Part shown: piece by piece, positions 1 through 11,755 of the stretch
Numbering within the stretch: position 1 is the stretch's first letter
How the letters are laid out: each line of letters begins with the position of its first letter
Assembly: GCF_019425495.1 (NCBI RefSeq)
Contig: NZ_VFIV01000006.1
Span: forward strand, 1-44,191
Source: Coxiella endosymbiont of Ornithodoros amblus
Lineage (GTDB): Bacteria > Pseudomonadota > Gammaproteobacteria > Coxiellales > Coxiellaceae
Direction of reading: 5' to 3'
Length of the DNA: 44,191 bases
The notes under the pieces: model-generated
Told to the model about the DNA's origin: nothing
The model's database searches: none
What the model saw: the letters and a program-made list of their open reading frames with translations, nothing else
Position numbers and translations under genes: made by a program

Positions 1-87
1 GTGAAACTGTGAATAAGGTGTATAAAATTACTATTTATTAGCCGGTTTTCAAACTTGCTCACAGCAATTCAAACATAGTTGATCCAT

Positions 88-131
88 GGCTAAAAGGCTA
101 AGAAAAGCACCATCGGTGTTTTTCTTATAGC
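88..131 (-). terminator. Palindromic repeat, terminator-like hairpin
   Basis: Bases 88-127 are an exact inverted copy of 26882-26921. Read on the minus strand, the copy folds into a 12-pair stem with one A-C mismatch (AAGAAAAACACC against GGTGCTTTTCTT) and a GAT loop. A T-rich stretch lies within the 3' arm. It directly follows a 24-codon minus-strand reading frame and could end transcription there. That it terminates transcription is inferred from shape only. Confidence 0.5.
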
Positions 132-199
132 ATTGAAAGCAAAAAGGCTATCCTAAGAAGAATTAAAGCAAAAAAGAACGCAATTATTGTTTTCTTCAT
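125..199 (-). CDS. Tiny signal-peptide-like ORF, possibly a gene remnant
   Basis: This 24-residue frame starts MKKTIIAFFFALILL and continues hydrophobic to a TAA stop, like a secretion signal with no mature protein behind it. The stop codon lies inside the palindromic repeat that begins at 88 and reads outward. I do not recognise a family. It may be the leftover 5' end of an exported protein whose body was deleted, or a real short membrane peptide. The weak purine stretch before the ATG does not settle which. Confidence 0.25.
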   Translation of the reverse strand: MKKTIIAFFFALILLRIAFLLSML

Positions 200-398
200 G
201 TTAATTTCTTTTTAACGATTAAATGAATGTATTGACTGGGATCAATGATTTTTAATTTTAGCGTTAATTAAACTAACAAAAAGTGGCGTTTTCTATCTGA
301 CTTTGGAAGTTTTTATATGGGATGATGGTTACAACAGTTCAGCTACCAGCATCCCGATTAAAATACAGATAAAACAGCCAGAGTCTGATTTTCCAACT
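200..398. other. A/T-rich gap beyond glmU, no gene seen
   Basis: No coding pattern was found on either strand between the end of glmU and the small minus-strand frame. In many gammaproteobacteria glmS follows glmU; no glmS start is visible here. Confidence 0.4.
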
Positions 399-1766
399 TT
401 ATTCTTTCTTTGTTGGGCGGAGCCAACTTTTGATGGTTCGTTGTCGTTCGCGCGCAACCGTGAGTTGGTCGGGAGGGGCATCTTGGGAGAGTGTAGAGCC
501 GGCGCCGATGGTGGCGTTTTCGCCTATGGTGAGTGGCGCTACTAACGCTACGTTGGAGCCGATGAACGCGCCGTCTTCGATTTTGGTCTGCCATTTATTA
601 GCACCATCGTAATTGCAAGTAATTGTGCCTGCGCCGATGTTGACATTTTTACCGATGATCGTATCGCCGAGGTAAGTTAAATGATTCGCCTTACTGCCTC
701 TACCTAAAGTGGTTTTTTTCATTTCGACAAAATTACCCACTTTGGTGCCTTCTTCTAAAACGCTGCCAGGACGGATTCTGGCAAAGGGACCCACGCTGCA
801 ATTGGCCTTGATAACGGCCTCTTCAATGACGCTGTTGGCGTGAATTTCGGTATTTTCACCAACACTTGTATTTTTTAAAACAACATTGGGGCCAATGCGA
901 ACGTTTCGATCCAATTGAACGTTCCCCTCGAGGATGACATTGACATCGATAACGACATCGGTGGCAATTTCTATATTTTCCCCACGAGCATCGAAACGTT
1001 CTGGATCAATAATAGTAACCCCAGCCAGCGCCAATTTTTTCGCCATTAAACGCTGATAGTAACATTCTAATTTTGTTAATTCCCAGCGGTCATTAACGCC
1101 CTGCACTTCTTCACAACACTGGGCGTGCACGCCGCCCACGGGGCAGCCATCAGCTACGGCCAACGCAACCGCGTCTGTTAAGTAGTATTCTTTTTGACAA
1201 TTATTATTGTTTAATTGGGGTAACCACTTTTTTAAATTCGTTACCGTCGTTGTCATAATTCCCGTATTAATTTCACGAATTTTTAATTGATGCTCCTCGG
1301 CGTCTTTATGTTCGACAATACTTAGAATATTTCCAAGGTCATCGCGAATAATGCGCCCCAGCCCGGTGGGATCAGATAATTCAGCGACTACAACACCCAA
1401 ACCATTGGTAGGTGTGTTTTCTAATAAACTGTTGAGCGTTTTAGGGGAAATCAACGGAACGTCACCATACAAGATCAAAACTCGATCTTCGTTTTGACAG
1501 AAGGGGATTGCTTGCAAAACGGCATGACCGGTTCCGAGTTGCTGGCTTTGTTGAATCCAGTGCGCTGGCAAATAATTAAGCTTTTCGCGCACATTACTTC
1601 CACCGTTACCGTAGACCACGTGAATAATGTGAGGATTTAATAATTTGGCCGTGTTGACCACACGTTCTAGAAGAGGAATTCCCCCCAATGGGTGCAATAT
1701 TTTGGGAGTGTTGGAAGCCATTCGCTTCCCTTGGCCGGCTGCAAGAATAATGACGCTCAATCCCAT
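399..1766 (-). CDS. glmU: Bifunctional GlmU uridylyltransferase/acetyltransferase
   Basis: GlmU acetylates glucosamine-1-phosphate and then joins it to UTP, giving UDP-GlcNAc for peptidoglycan and lipopolysaccharide in the cytoplasm. The 455-residue length matches the family. The N-terminal nucleotidyltransferase domain shows the LAAGQGKRM signature and the TPK lysine at about residues 7-22. The C-terminal half (from about 250) is a left-handed beta-helix of hexapeptide repeats. It carries the acetyltransferase motif [10 protein letters not shown], with its catalytic histidine, and the CNYDG segment. The gene lies 18 bases after atpC on the same strand, so it is probably read through from the atp operon. 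An AGAGAA stretch just upstream can act as ribosome site. The frame is complete and looks functional. Confidence 0.97.
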   Translation of the reverse strand: MGLSVIILAAGQGKRMASNTPKILHPLGGIPLLERVVNTAKLLNPHIIHVVYGNGGSNVREKLNYLPAHWIQQSQQLGTGHAVLQAIPFCQNEDRVLILYGDVPLISPKTLNSLLENTPTNGLGVVVAELSDPTGLGRIIRDDLGNILSIVEHKDAEEHQLKIREINTGIMTTTVTNLKKWLPQLNNNNCQKEYYLTDAVALAVADGCPVGGVHAQCCEEVQGVNDRWELTKLECYYQRLMAKKLALAGVTIIDPERFDARGENIEIATDVVIDVNVILEGNVQLDRNVRIGPNVVLKNTSVGENTEIHANSVIEEAVIKANCSVGPFARIRPGSVLEEGTKVGNFVEMKKTTLGRGSKANHLTYLGDTIIGKNVNIGAGTITCNYDGANKWQTKIEDGAFIGSNVALVAPLTIGENATIGAGSTLSQDAPPDQLTVARERQRTIKSWLRPTKKE

Positions 1767-1784
1767 TTTAATTCTCTTTTTTTG

Positions 1785-2213
1785 CTAATGCTTTTTGGCA
1801 CTTTTACGTATCATTTGAATCGCGCGTAACTGAGCGGCGGCTTCAGCCAGTTCTGTCATGGCTTTTGAATATTCAATCCCCGCTTTCTGTTTGGTGAGCT
1901 GCCGTTCGGCTTCTTCTTTAGCGGAAATAGCGGCTGCTTCGTCAAGATCGACCGCATGCAACGCGGTGTCCGCCAAAATGGTGACAATTTCTGGCTGAAC
2001 TTCCAACATGCCGCCTGATATATAAAACACTTCTTCCTTGCCACCTTCTAAAATAGCTTTAATTTGTCCTGGTTTCAAAGAAGTTAATAATTGGCGATGG
2101 CCTGGGTAGATACCCAATTCACCCATGCTCGCTGTGACGACAATCATCTCCACTTCGCCGCTGAAAATAGCGGCTTCGGCGGAAATAATTTCTAATTGCA
2201 TTTTTTTAGTCAT
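1785..2213 (-). CDS. atpC: ATP synthase F1 epsilon subunit
   Basis: Epsilon is part of the central rotor stalk of F1 and restrains ATP hydrolysis. The 142-residue frame begins [19 protein letters not shown] and has the family's N-terminal beta-sandwich pattern, with GELGIYPGH near residue 32 and [10 protein letters not shown] near residue 66. The C-terminal third is an alanine-rich helical hairpin. It is the last ATP synthase gene of the operon. It is separated from atpD by a 31-bp perfect inverted repeat that could limit read-through or stabilise the upstream message. The length and motifs are normal. Confidence 0.96.
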   Translation of the reverse strand: MTKKMQLEIISAEAAIFSGEVEMIVVTASMGELGIYPGHRQLLTSLKPGQIKAILEGGKEEVFYISGGMLEVQPEIVTILADTALHAVDLDEAAAISAKEEAERQLTKQKAGIEYSKAMTELAEAAAQLRAIQMIRKSAKKH

Positions 2214-2233
2214 AGTCTTCTTGAAAACTTTTT

Positions 2234-2320
2234 GTAGTCCGTATGGAGCGAAACGGAATACGGGTTTTTAATTGAAAAATCTTTAATTTCCCGTATTCCG
2301 TTTCGCTCCATACGGACTAC
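2234..2320. repeat. 31-bp perfect inverted repeat between atpD and atpC
   Basis: Left arm 2234-2264 begins GTAGTCCGTATGGAGCG and right arm 2290-2320 is its exact reverse complement. They are separated by a 25-base A/T-rich loop. The perfection of both arms suggests recent insertion or gene conversion. A degenerate relative lies at 31488-31560. There is no T-run after the right arm in the direction of transcription, so simple termination is unlikely; RNA processing or stability is possible. Confidence 0.85.
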
Positions 2321-2349
2321 GCTGTCGTCAGGACGGTTTTATATTATAG

Positions 2350-3831
<1,482 letters not shown>

Positions 3832-3838
3832 TTATGAC

Positions 3839-4708
3839 TCACTCTACCGCCGCCGCTCCGGCTACAATTTCTGCAATTTCTTGCGTGATACCTGCTTGGC
3901 GCGCTTTGTTATAGATGAGCCATAACTCATCGATTAATTGCCCAGCATTTTCTGTTGCATTTTTCATGGCCACCATTCGAGCGCTTTGTTCACACGCAAT
4001 ATTTTCAATCACGGCTTGGTAAACTTGCGATTCGATATAGCGAACCAATAATATCTCTAACAAATATTTAGATTCATCAGGTTCATAAATGTAATCCCAA
4101 TAACCGCCTTTGACTTCTTCTTCATCAGTTTTTAGTGGTAATAGCTGTCGGGCCAGCGGCTTTTGCAGCATCGTATTCACAAATTCGTTATTGGCAATAT
4201 AAATAGCATCGATTTTTTGTTTGTCATATTGATCCAACATTACTTTTACAATACCAATGATATCTTGGACTTCCGGAGCATCCCCCAGATGATTCGCTAC
4301 AGTCAAAACGTTTCCCTTATAACGGCGGAAAAATGCTTCCCCTTTTCGACCAATGACGCAGAGGTCCACGCCGATATTGTCGGCCTGCCATTTTGTCATA
4401 TCGGCAATGGCGGTACGAAATAAATTAACGTTTAATCCGCCACATAAACCTCGATCGGTGGTAACGATGATATAACCTACGCGCTTGATATTTTCGCGTT
4501 GTTGCAAATAGGGGTGAGGATATTCTGAATGACTGGCGGCAATGTGACTAATTACTTTGCGGATTTTGCTGGCATAAGGACGAGACATCGCCATACGATC
4601 CTGTGCTTTTCGCATTTTACTCGCGGCGACAAGCTCCATCGCACGCGTTATTTTTTGCGTATTTTTAATGCTTGCAATTTTCGTTCGTATTTCTCGTGCT
4701 TTGGGCAT
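3839..4708 (-). CDS. atpG: ATP synthase F1 gamma subunit
   Basis: Gamma is the rotating shaft that couples proton flow to catalysis. The 289-residue frame starts [19 protein letters not shown] and continues with the expected [17 protein letters not shown] helix. The central segment contains [11 protein letters not shown] (about residue 83), a gamma hallmark. The C-terminal helix includes MKNATENAG and ends in an alanine-rich stretch. Length and ends fit the family. The start is preceded by a weak GAGAA ribosome site that abuts a palindromic repeat filling the atpA-atpG gap. Confidence 0.97.
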   Translation of the reverse strand: MPKAREIRTKIASIKNTQKITRAMELVAASKMRKAQDRMAMSRPYASKIRKVISHIAASHSEYPHPYLQQRENIKRVGYIIVTTDRGLCGGLNVNLFRTAIADMTKWQADNIGVDLCVIGRKGEAFFRRYKGNVLTVANHLGDAPEVQDIIGIVKVMLDQYDKQKIDAIYIANNEFVNTMLQKPLARQLLPLKTDEEEVKGGYWDYIYEPDESKYLLEILLVRYIESQVYQAVIENIACEQSARMVAMKNATENAGQLIDELWLIYNKARQAGITQEIAEIVAGAAAVE

Positions 4709-4720
4709 CGCTTTTCTCAG

Positions 4721-4805
4721 ATCATCTCGGCATAGGGAAGAATCCAGGCGCGCCTTGCGCGCTGCGCATTTCGTGCGCTGAATCCTCGCTTACGTGGAAT
4801 GACAA
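4721..4805. repeat. Imperfect palindromic element between atpA and atpG
   Basis: This GC-rich stretch is bounded by imperfect inverted ends (TCATCTCGG... and ...GGAATGACA) around a core containing ATCCAGGCGCGCC and GTGCGCTGAATCC. It resembles 42641-42735 in the order of its blocks (ATCCAG, TGC, GCGC, GTGCGC, TCCT, GAATGAC). Its base composition is unlike the flanking genes. It is probably a small non-autonomous or REP-like element. Confidence 0.65.
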
Positions 4806-4806
4806 T

Positions 4807-6354
4807 TTAGTAACTCTGAGTTTTTACAAACTCCTCTATAACCGCTTTAATTTTTTCTATTATTTTTTCGGAATAATTCGGATTTTTATTAATTTCGTCT
4901 AAGAGATCTTGGTGTTGATCGTGAAGGAAGCTTAATAGCGATCTTTCAAAATCAACGACTTTCTTAAGCTCCACTTGATCGAGATAACTGTTATTGACCA
5001 CGTACCAAATAATTGCCATTTCGGCTACACTTAATGGCTGGTATTGGGGCTGTTTTAAAATCTCCATCACGCGTTGACCGTGTTCTAATTGTTTGCGAGT
5101 GGCCTCGTCTAAATCGGAAGCAAATTGGGAGAACGCTTCTAATTCGCGGTACTGCGCTAATGCAATTCGCAATCCACCGATTAGTTTTTTAATAATTTTA
5201 GTTTGAGCCGCGCCTCCCACCCGTGAGACAGACAAACCTGCATTGACGGCAGGGCGAATACCCGCGTTAAATAAATTAACGTCAAGATAAATTTGACCGT
5301 CGGTAATGGAAATTACGTTTGTTGGGATAAAGGCCGAAACGTCACCTGCTTGAGTTTCGATAATAGGCAATGCGGTTAATGAGCCTGTTTTTCCAGTTAC
5401 TTTTCCTTTAGTAAACTGTTTGATATACGCTTCGTTCACATGGGCAGCGCGCTCCAATAAGCGCGAATGCAAATAAAAAATATCCCCTGGGTAAGCTTCA
5501 CGACCAGGGGGGCGTCTCAACAAGAGAGAAATTTGACGATAGGCCCACGCTTGTTTGGTAAGATCGTCATAAACAATTAACGCATCTTGCCCCCGATCGC
5601 GAAAATATTCTCCCATTGTGCAACCCGCGTAAGGCGCTAAATATTGCAAAGCAGCCGCTTCAGAGGCGCTCGCATTAACAACAATGGTGTGTTCCATAGC
5701 CCCATGTTCTTCTAATTTTCGCACGACAGCCGCTACCGACGATTGTTTTTGTCCAATAGCGACGTAAATACATTTCACGCCAGTGTGTTTTTGATCGATG
5801 ATCGTATCGATAGCAATAGCGGTCTTTCCGGTTTGGCGATCGCCGATAATTAATTCACGCTGCCCTCGACCGATCGGCACCATGGCATCGATTGATTTAA
5901 GACCGGTCGGTAAAGAGGTGTCCACGGATTTTCGAGTGATGACGCCGGGCGCCACTTTCTCTATCGGGGAAGTTTCAGAAGTATCAATAGGTCCTTTGCC
6001 ATCAATGGGTTTACCCAATCCATCCACTACTCGCCCCAGAAGGGCTTCTCCCACGGGAACTTCAAGGATTCGCCCCGTGCATCGCACTGTCATACCTTCT
6101 TCTAAATGTCCATAAGGCCCCATCACGACTGCGCCGACGTAATCGCGCTCAAGATTAAAGGCAAGTCCATAAGTGTTTTCAGGAAATTCGACCATTTCTC
6201 CAAACATAACATCGCGCAGTCCATAAACACGGACAATCCCATCCTTAACATTAAGAATTGTTCCTTCCGTACGCTCTTCGGCTTTAATTCCGAATTTTTC
6301 GATGCGGGATTCAATAATGTCGCTAATTTCGGCTGCTCGTAATTGCGTGCTCAT
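4807..6354 (-). CDS. atpA: ATP synthase F1 alpha subunit
   Basis: Alpha forms the non-catalytic nucleotide sites of the F1 hexamer. The 515-residue product has the usual size and begins [15 protein letters not shown]. The Walker A GDRQTGKT lies at residues 171-178, [12 protein letters not shown] is the Walker B region, and [18 protein letters not shown] is strongly conserved. The arginine finger region is in [10 protein letters not shown]. It starts 7 bases after the atpH stop with GGGGT upstream. The gene is complete. Confidence 0.98.
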   Translation of the reverse strand: MSTQLRAAEISDIIESRIEKFGIKAEERTEGTILNVKDGIVRVYGLRDVMFGEMVEFPENTYGLAFNLERDYVGAVVMGPYGHLEEGMTVRCTGRILEVPVGEALLGRVVDGLGKPIDGKGPIDTSETSPIEKVAPGVITRKSVDTSLPTGLKSIDAMVPIGRGQRELIIGDRQTGKTAIAIDTIIDQKHTGVKCIYVAIGQKQSSVAAVVRKLEEHGAMEHTIVVNASASEAAALQYLAPYAGCTMGEYFRDRGQDALIVYDDLTKQAWAYRQISLLLRRPPGREAYPGDIFYLHSRLLERAAHVNEAYIKQFTKGKVTGKTGSLTALPIIETQAGDVSAFIPTNVISITDGQIYLDVNLFNAGIRPAVNAGLSVSRVGGAAQTKIIKKLIGGLRIALAQYRELEAFSQFASDLDEATRKQLEHGQRVMEILKQPQYQPLSVAEMAIIWYVVNNSYLDQVELKKVVDFERSLLSFLHDQHQDLLDEINKNPNYSEKIIEKIKAVIEEFVKTQSY

Positions 6355-6361
6355 AAACTTA

Positions 6362-6919
6362 TTACCCCTTTAAATTTTCCACCAACCGGGTTAGTTTGCC
6401 TTTGATAGAACCATCCATTACCCAATTGCCGGCGCGAATAATAACACCGCCGAGCAAAGATTCGTCCTTTATCATTTTTAATTTAACTTCGGTATTAAAT
6501 CGCTTTTCCAATTGCTTTTGTATTTGTTGGCGGTGTTCGTCGTTTAATGGAAAAACATAAGTGACAGAAGCTTCGATTATACCTTGGTATTTATTCAATA
6601 ACTGCTGGTACGCCAAAGCAATGTCCGGCAAAATCATTAATCTTTTTTCATCAATGAGCAATTGAAGAAAGTGATCTATTTTATCTTTCAATTGTTTTGT
6701 TGATTCCGGTTCGATGGTTTGAATGAGATCAGATAATAAAGTTTTTATTTCTTTATCCGAAAATTTCGGGTTAATAATCTGGCGAGCCACTTCTTTATTT
6801 TTAATAATTTTAGAAAAAGCAATGAATACATCTAGCCATACCTCTAGCTGATTGGCCTTTTGGCCATCCGCAAAGGCTGCTTTTGCGTAAGGTCTTGCTA
6901 GTGTTAAATGCAGTGCCAT
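6362..6919 (-). CDS. atpH: ATP synthase F1 delta subunit
   Basis: Delta links the F1 head to the b-subunit stator. The 185-residue frame has the family's N-terminal [12 protein letters not shown] motif (residues 8-19) and the C-terminal [14 protein letters not shown] motif at about 151-164, the two best-conserved delta features. Its start codon overlaps the stop of atpF (TAATG arrangement), so the two are translationally coupled. It is intact. Confidence 0.96.
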   Translation of the reverse strand: MALHLTLARPYAKAAFADGQKANQLEVWLDVFIAFSKIIKNKEVARQIINPKFSDKEIKTLLSDLIQTIEPESTKQLKDKIDHFLQLLIDEKRLMILPDIALAYQQLLNKYQGIIEASVTYVFPLNDEHRQQIQKQLEKRFNTEVKLKMIKDESLLGGVIIRAGNWVMDGSIKGKLTRLVENLKG

Positions 6920-7389
6920 TAAATTTCACTCACTAGTTCATCAACTAAACGGTCGTTACTGGCCTTATCCACTTCGCGCTGTAAAATTTTTTGTGCGCCT
7001 GCCACGGCAATAGTTGAAATTTGCTTCAATAATTCAGTTTTTGCAGCGTTGTATTCTTGCTCAATTTCATTTTTGGCAAGTTGTATAAGATGAGCGCCTT
7101 CTTCTCGCGCTTTATTTTTCGCTTCTTCGATAATGTGATTGGCGCGCTGATTGGCTTGTTCGATAATATGGGCGGCCTGTGTTTTTGCTTCCGTTAATTG
7201 TTCTTTGGATTTAATTTCCGAAAGCTCGAGTTCTTTACGGCCTTCTTCAGCGGCTGCTAACCCATCAGCGATATTTTTACGTCGCGCTTCCAATGCTTTC
7301 CTCAAGGGCGGCCAAATGAATTTCATCGTCAAGCCGATAAAAACAACGAATACCAGCATTTGTACAATGAGCGATGAGTTAATATCCAC
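6919..7389 (-). CDS. atpF: ATP synthase Fo subunit b
   Basis: Subunit b is the membrane-anchored stator stalk. The 156-residue frame starts at a GTG preceded by AGAGGTAA. One N-terminal membrane segment (SLIVQMLVFVVFIGLTM, about residues 6-22) leads into the conserved KFIWPPLRKALEAR. A long charged, alanine-rich coiled coil runs to the C terminus. This is the normal architecture and length. It is intact and coupled to atpH. A GC-rich repeat-like spacer separates it from atpE. Confidence 0.96.
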   Translation of the reverse strand: MDINSSLIVQMLVFVVFIGLTMKFIWPPLRKALEARRKNIADGLAAAEEGRKELELSEIKSKEQLTEAKTQAAHIIEQANQRANHIIEEAKNKAREEGAHLIQLAKNEIEQEYNAAKTELLKQISTIAVAGAQKILQREVDKASNDRLVDELVSEI

Positions 7390-7435
7390 AATCGTTACCT
7401 CTTATTATTTACCATTGTTATCTCTCCCGCGTGCC

Positions 7436-7526
7436 GCTGTGACCCTCGCCCAAGTAGCACAGACGGGAATACAGGCGCGCTTTGTCCGTTGGGTCTCCCC
7501 GCCCCCGACGCGGGTAGAAGGTGCTA
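7436..7526. repeat. GC-rich repeat-like spacer between atpE and atpF
   Basis: This spacer is far richer in G and C than the neighbouring genes. It contains GGGAATACAGGCGCGC, which resembles the ATCCAGGCGCG core of the palindromic element at 4721-4805. Imperfect inverted segments (ACCCTCGCCC and GGTCTCCCCGCC) are also present. I take it as a diverged member of the same repeat family. This is less certain than the 4721 and 42641 copies. Confidence 0.4.
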
Positions 7527-7841
<315 letters not shown>

Positions 7842-7846
7842 TTACA

Positions 7847-8641
<795 letters not shown>

Positions 8642-8648
8642 CTACACC

Positions 8649-9044
8649 CTATCTAAATTTAATCAGTAGCGGTGCGAGCCAAAATCCAAACTGGGCCCCC
8701 ACAAACCCTACAATAAACGGCACAATAGCAACCGGAATAAAAAGCACAATAAGCACTACCAATCCGGCGCTTAACGCCAAGTTAATCAACTTTCCAAGAT
8801 AGAAAGCCACTAAAATCCGCTTAACCGCTCGTGGGCTCGTAGTCGCAAACAAACGGCGGGCAAAATAGAAACTGGGGATGACACAAGCTGCGCCGCCCAA
8901 CAACGCAGACAACACCTCCGTTGCACCGCTAATCCACCAACCCGCCGCAATGATGACAACCACCAACGCTTGCAGTCTAACAAACCGGTAGGCGATACCG
9001 CGAGCATAGCGTGTCGCCAAATCACCAGACGACTTTTGACGCAA
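8649..9044 (-). CDS. atpI: ATP synthase accessory protein AtpI
   Basis: AtpI is a small membrane protein thought to help assemble the c-ring. Four hydrophobic segments are visible (LQALVVVIIAAGWW, VLSALLGGAACVIP, LALSAGLVVLIVLF and PFIVGFVGAQFG). The frame is open back to 9221, but that would give 190 residues against about 120-130 for the family. I chose the TTG at 9044 because GGAGGGG lies 4 bases before it and the product becomes 131 residues. The ATG at 9116 is the alternative and has no ribosome site. The end is secure; the start is moderately sure. Confidence 0.8.
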   Translation of the reverse strand: MRQKSSGDLATRYARGIAYRFVRLQALVVVIIAAGWWISGATEVLSALLGGAACVIPSFYFARRLFATTSPRAVKRILVAFYLGKLINLALSAGLVVLIVLFIPVAIVPFIVGFVGAQFGFWLAPLLIKFR

Positions 9045-9199
9045 AAAACCCCTCCGCCGGAACACGGTTACAATTTTTGCGAGTATATAGATTTTCAAAG
9101 GGAGAGGCAAGCTCATATCAATTATCAATAGGCTCGTATCATGAAGTGTCTGATTCTCTATATTGATTGATAAGCAAGCTGTAGTCCCCAGCATTGTTT

Positions 9200-10035
9200 C
9201 TACGTTAGCATGGATGACCACCAGATCAACAAAAATTGATAGTTATAGTAAAATATTAAAGGTCTCCATTAGACAGAAAATCTATGTGCTTTTTGATGAA
9301 ATCACTTAGGTTCACAATTTTCAAATTCAGCTTAAAAATATCTGTAGAAAAAGGAAATGTGAAGTGCGTCCTTTCATCTTCCAGCAGTTCTGTCTTATAA
9401 AGATGATAGTGCTTATTTAACAGGCCGAAAACGAGTTATAGAATAATCCGTTAGAATATATGAAAACGGGGGGCGGTATGCCTAAATATGTATTACGCGA
9501 AGAACGAGAATATTTAGTCAATTTAATCGATGATATTATTATGAAAGACATCGTCGGTTATCACAGTATACGTTACCCGCATATTATTAAAATTATTCGT
9601 CTTAACTAATCGAACGTGCTGGAAAACAAGTCAGTATCAATAAAAAATAGCCAATATACTTAAAATATCACCGGGCACCGCCAAACACTATTTGGCTATA
9701 TTCAAGGAAACTTATTTAATTTGGTTAGTGCCACGATTTGAAAAAACGAATGAAACATTGCTCTCCCAAGAAGGTTTATACTACCGATATCGGTATGCGA
9801 AATATCGTCGTAGGATTTAGAGATCGTGGGGTGATTTTTGAGAACATTGTTTTTATCAAAATAAAAATAAAGATTCTCAGTATGTTTCCACTGCCGAGCA
9901 AGAAATTGATTTTTTCGTTAATGGGACACTCACATTGAAGGTAAACAACTGGAAGCTTTTAATTTGTTTAGCGCCAACCAAAAAATAGTCATCAAAAACT
10001 ACGGGGATTTGCAAAATATTAAAGACGTTTTATAA
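9200..10035 (+). pseudogene. Broken AAA-type ATPase with DUF4143 C terminus
   Basis: Pieces in different frames together follow the order of the AAA_14/DUF4143 ATPases. A Walker B-like IYVLFDEIT lies near 9280-9306. A serine-rich VLSSSSSSVL then LTGRK follow, and next EYMKTGG with LVNLIDDIIMKDIVGYHSI at about 9510-9560. KKVYTTDIGMRN comes at about 9770-9810, with FENIVF after it. Stops and frameshifts interrupt it at many points, and no Walker A is visible, so the N terminus is gone. In intact relatives these proteins are often of unknown or toxin-antitoxin-like role. It begins in the leader of the divergent atp operon. Confidence 0.65.
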
Positions 10036-10049
10036 GCCGTTAACGGCTA

Positions 10050-11550
10050 CAAAAGTACTAGCACGTCCCTCACTTTGAGAACCTTTATGCGTAATTTATA
10101 TGGACTTTCTTTCGAAGCGGTATGTCGCCAGTACCTCTTGAGACTCAGAGAAAATTTTGACCTTCCCGTTGAAATTGATGACTTAATTGAGTTACTAAAA
10201 CAAACTATTAGCAAAGACTTTAAATAACAATGGCTCCAAATTCTCGAAAACGCTGAATGGGGTGAAGAGGCAATTTCTCATTAATTAAAAAATTCTTCCC
10301 ATTTTCTCGCTCTCCAAAATCGATCAGCCGAGTTAGTTTATCAATATCCGGATGCTTTTGTATTTTTATGCGCTCTTTGTCTTCTGGAACGAGCCAAGAC
10401 TCATCCCAAATCGGATAAGGTAGGAAGGATAAAATGAAGCCCAATCCAATTCACCAGGATCTTATGATGACAGCGCTGAGCCAGTTTATTGGTGGGCATT
10501 CGCCAATGGTCATGAAGAAATAGCCTCGTGGTTGCGAGAAGTTTTAGAAGTAAAACCTAATCCTATCGATATCAATGACTGCCTAATTCAAGCAAGCTGT
10601 TGCGAGGACTTAGAATCCATGGAACGGTTGTTGAAAATAGGAAATCGGGAACTTGGCAAAGATGTTTCTAAGCATTTAGTTCCTTTTTCGGACGCCGTTG
10701 CAACAGCTTGCGAGGCACGAAAAATCTGGGACTTAAACAAGCTAATTGCGTATATCGATGAGGAAACTTTAAAAGAAGGATTAAACAACGGGAGATTGGG
10801 CTCAAATGTGCATTGTAGTCTTGGTGCTTTAATCACAAAGCTTGCGCGAGTGGTAATCTTTCAACCGTCTTACGAATTGAAGCGTTAGCTAAGAATGAAT
10901 TTCATGATCAAAGCTTAGATATAAAATCCGACGACGGCAATCTTCTCACCGAAGTTTGTGGTAGTGGGAGTTTGAAAATCTTTATGCACGTTTTAAAACA
11001 TATACCAGAGATACTGCGAAGAGATGCTCTAAATTACCCTGAAGTGGTTCGCAGTTCTTGTGAGGGAAGCAGTCACATTATACTTTCCTAAATTCTCAAA
11101 CCTTTTACCAACGAAGAAATTGATATATTTTTTTTCACTGGAGATTGAGTGGAAAAAAAATTCTCTTTATTTTACAAGCAATATAAAAATTTTGAGCTTC
11201 GTATTTCAAACGACCTCTGAAAAGCCGAAAGAATAAATCGTTAGCTCTCGTCTTTATAAAGAATTTGTAGGGCGCACCTTTTTGAAAAATAATTTCCATT
11301 GCGCTAGCTTTCTCTTAGAGAGGATGTCCGAATCTTACCATCGTGCAATAATCCAATCGGTTTTATCACGGTTAGAAGAAAATTCATCATCGCAGTTAGA
11401 GATTATTAGAGAAAGATTAATTCAATATTATTCAGAGTTATTATGGAAATTCACAATAGTATCGGAAGATAACACCTTTAGCATTTGGAAAAAACAAAAT
11501 AAAAAAGGGGCCGAGTGGGGAGCCATTACTCTTATCAACAAGTGCTAAAG
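10050..11550 (+). pseudogene. Degraded ankyrin-repeat protein
   Basis: Several frames strung together give repeat units of ankyrin type. Examples are WWAFANGHEEIASWL near 10485, a stretch beginning IQASCCEDLESMERLLKI near 10580, ACASGNLSTVLRIEAL near 10840, EVCGSGSLKIFMHVLKHI near 10950 and NNFHCASFLLERMSE near 11285. The longest open pieces are 10532-10888 and 11282-11548. An N-terminal part (TFMRNLYGLSFEAVCRQYL at 10080-10140) belongs to the same strand. Many Coxiella ankyrin proteins are secreted effectors, but that role here is inference. At least five frame changes make it a pseudogene. Confidence 0.6.
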
Positions 11551-11755
11551 ACTAAAAAAATTTAAAATCCGTTCTAGGTTTTTTTTTCATTAGTCTTAAT
11601 TTTTAAAAATTATCGTCGTCCCCGCCTTCGCAAAAATGATGAAGTCTAAAGTATCTATGACTTGTGGGTGATGATTAGGTCGGGGAGGTGACGCAGAAAA
11701 AAACTTGCATCACATAAAATTAACTAAAAAATTTCCACATAGAGGAAATGATTTA
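11551..11755. other. Gap with a decayed repeat fragment
   Basis: No gene is seen. Bases 11609-11652 resemble one end of the palindromic element family: GCCTTCGCAAAAATGATG then AAGTCTAAA, compared with GCCTGCGCCGAATGACG then AAGTCTAAA at 42710-42735. Confidence 0.4.

Noticed and set aside
303-612. Plus-strand open frames opposite the end of glmU
   Set aside because: They lie antisense to a clear GlmU C-terminal domain and show no family pattern or ribosome site.
5798-6342. Plus-strand frames of 78-105 residues opposite atpA
   Set aside because: They are shadows of the conserved alpha-subunit gene.
9045-9221. N-terminal 59-residue extension of AtpI
   Set aside because: It has no ribosome site and makes the protein much longer than the family; it overlaps remnants of the divergent ATPase.
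10220-10444. Minus-strand 74-residue frame
   Set aside because: It is opposite a region whose plus strand continues the ankyrin-type remnant; no independent support.
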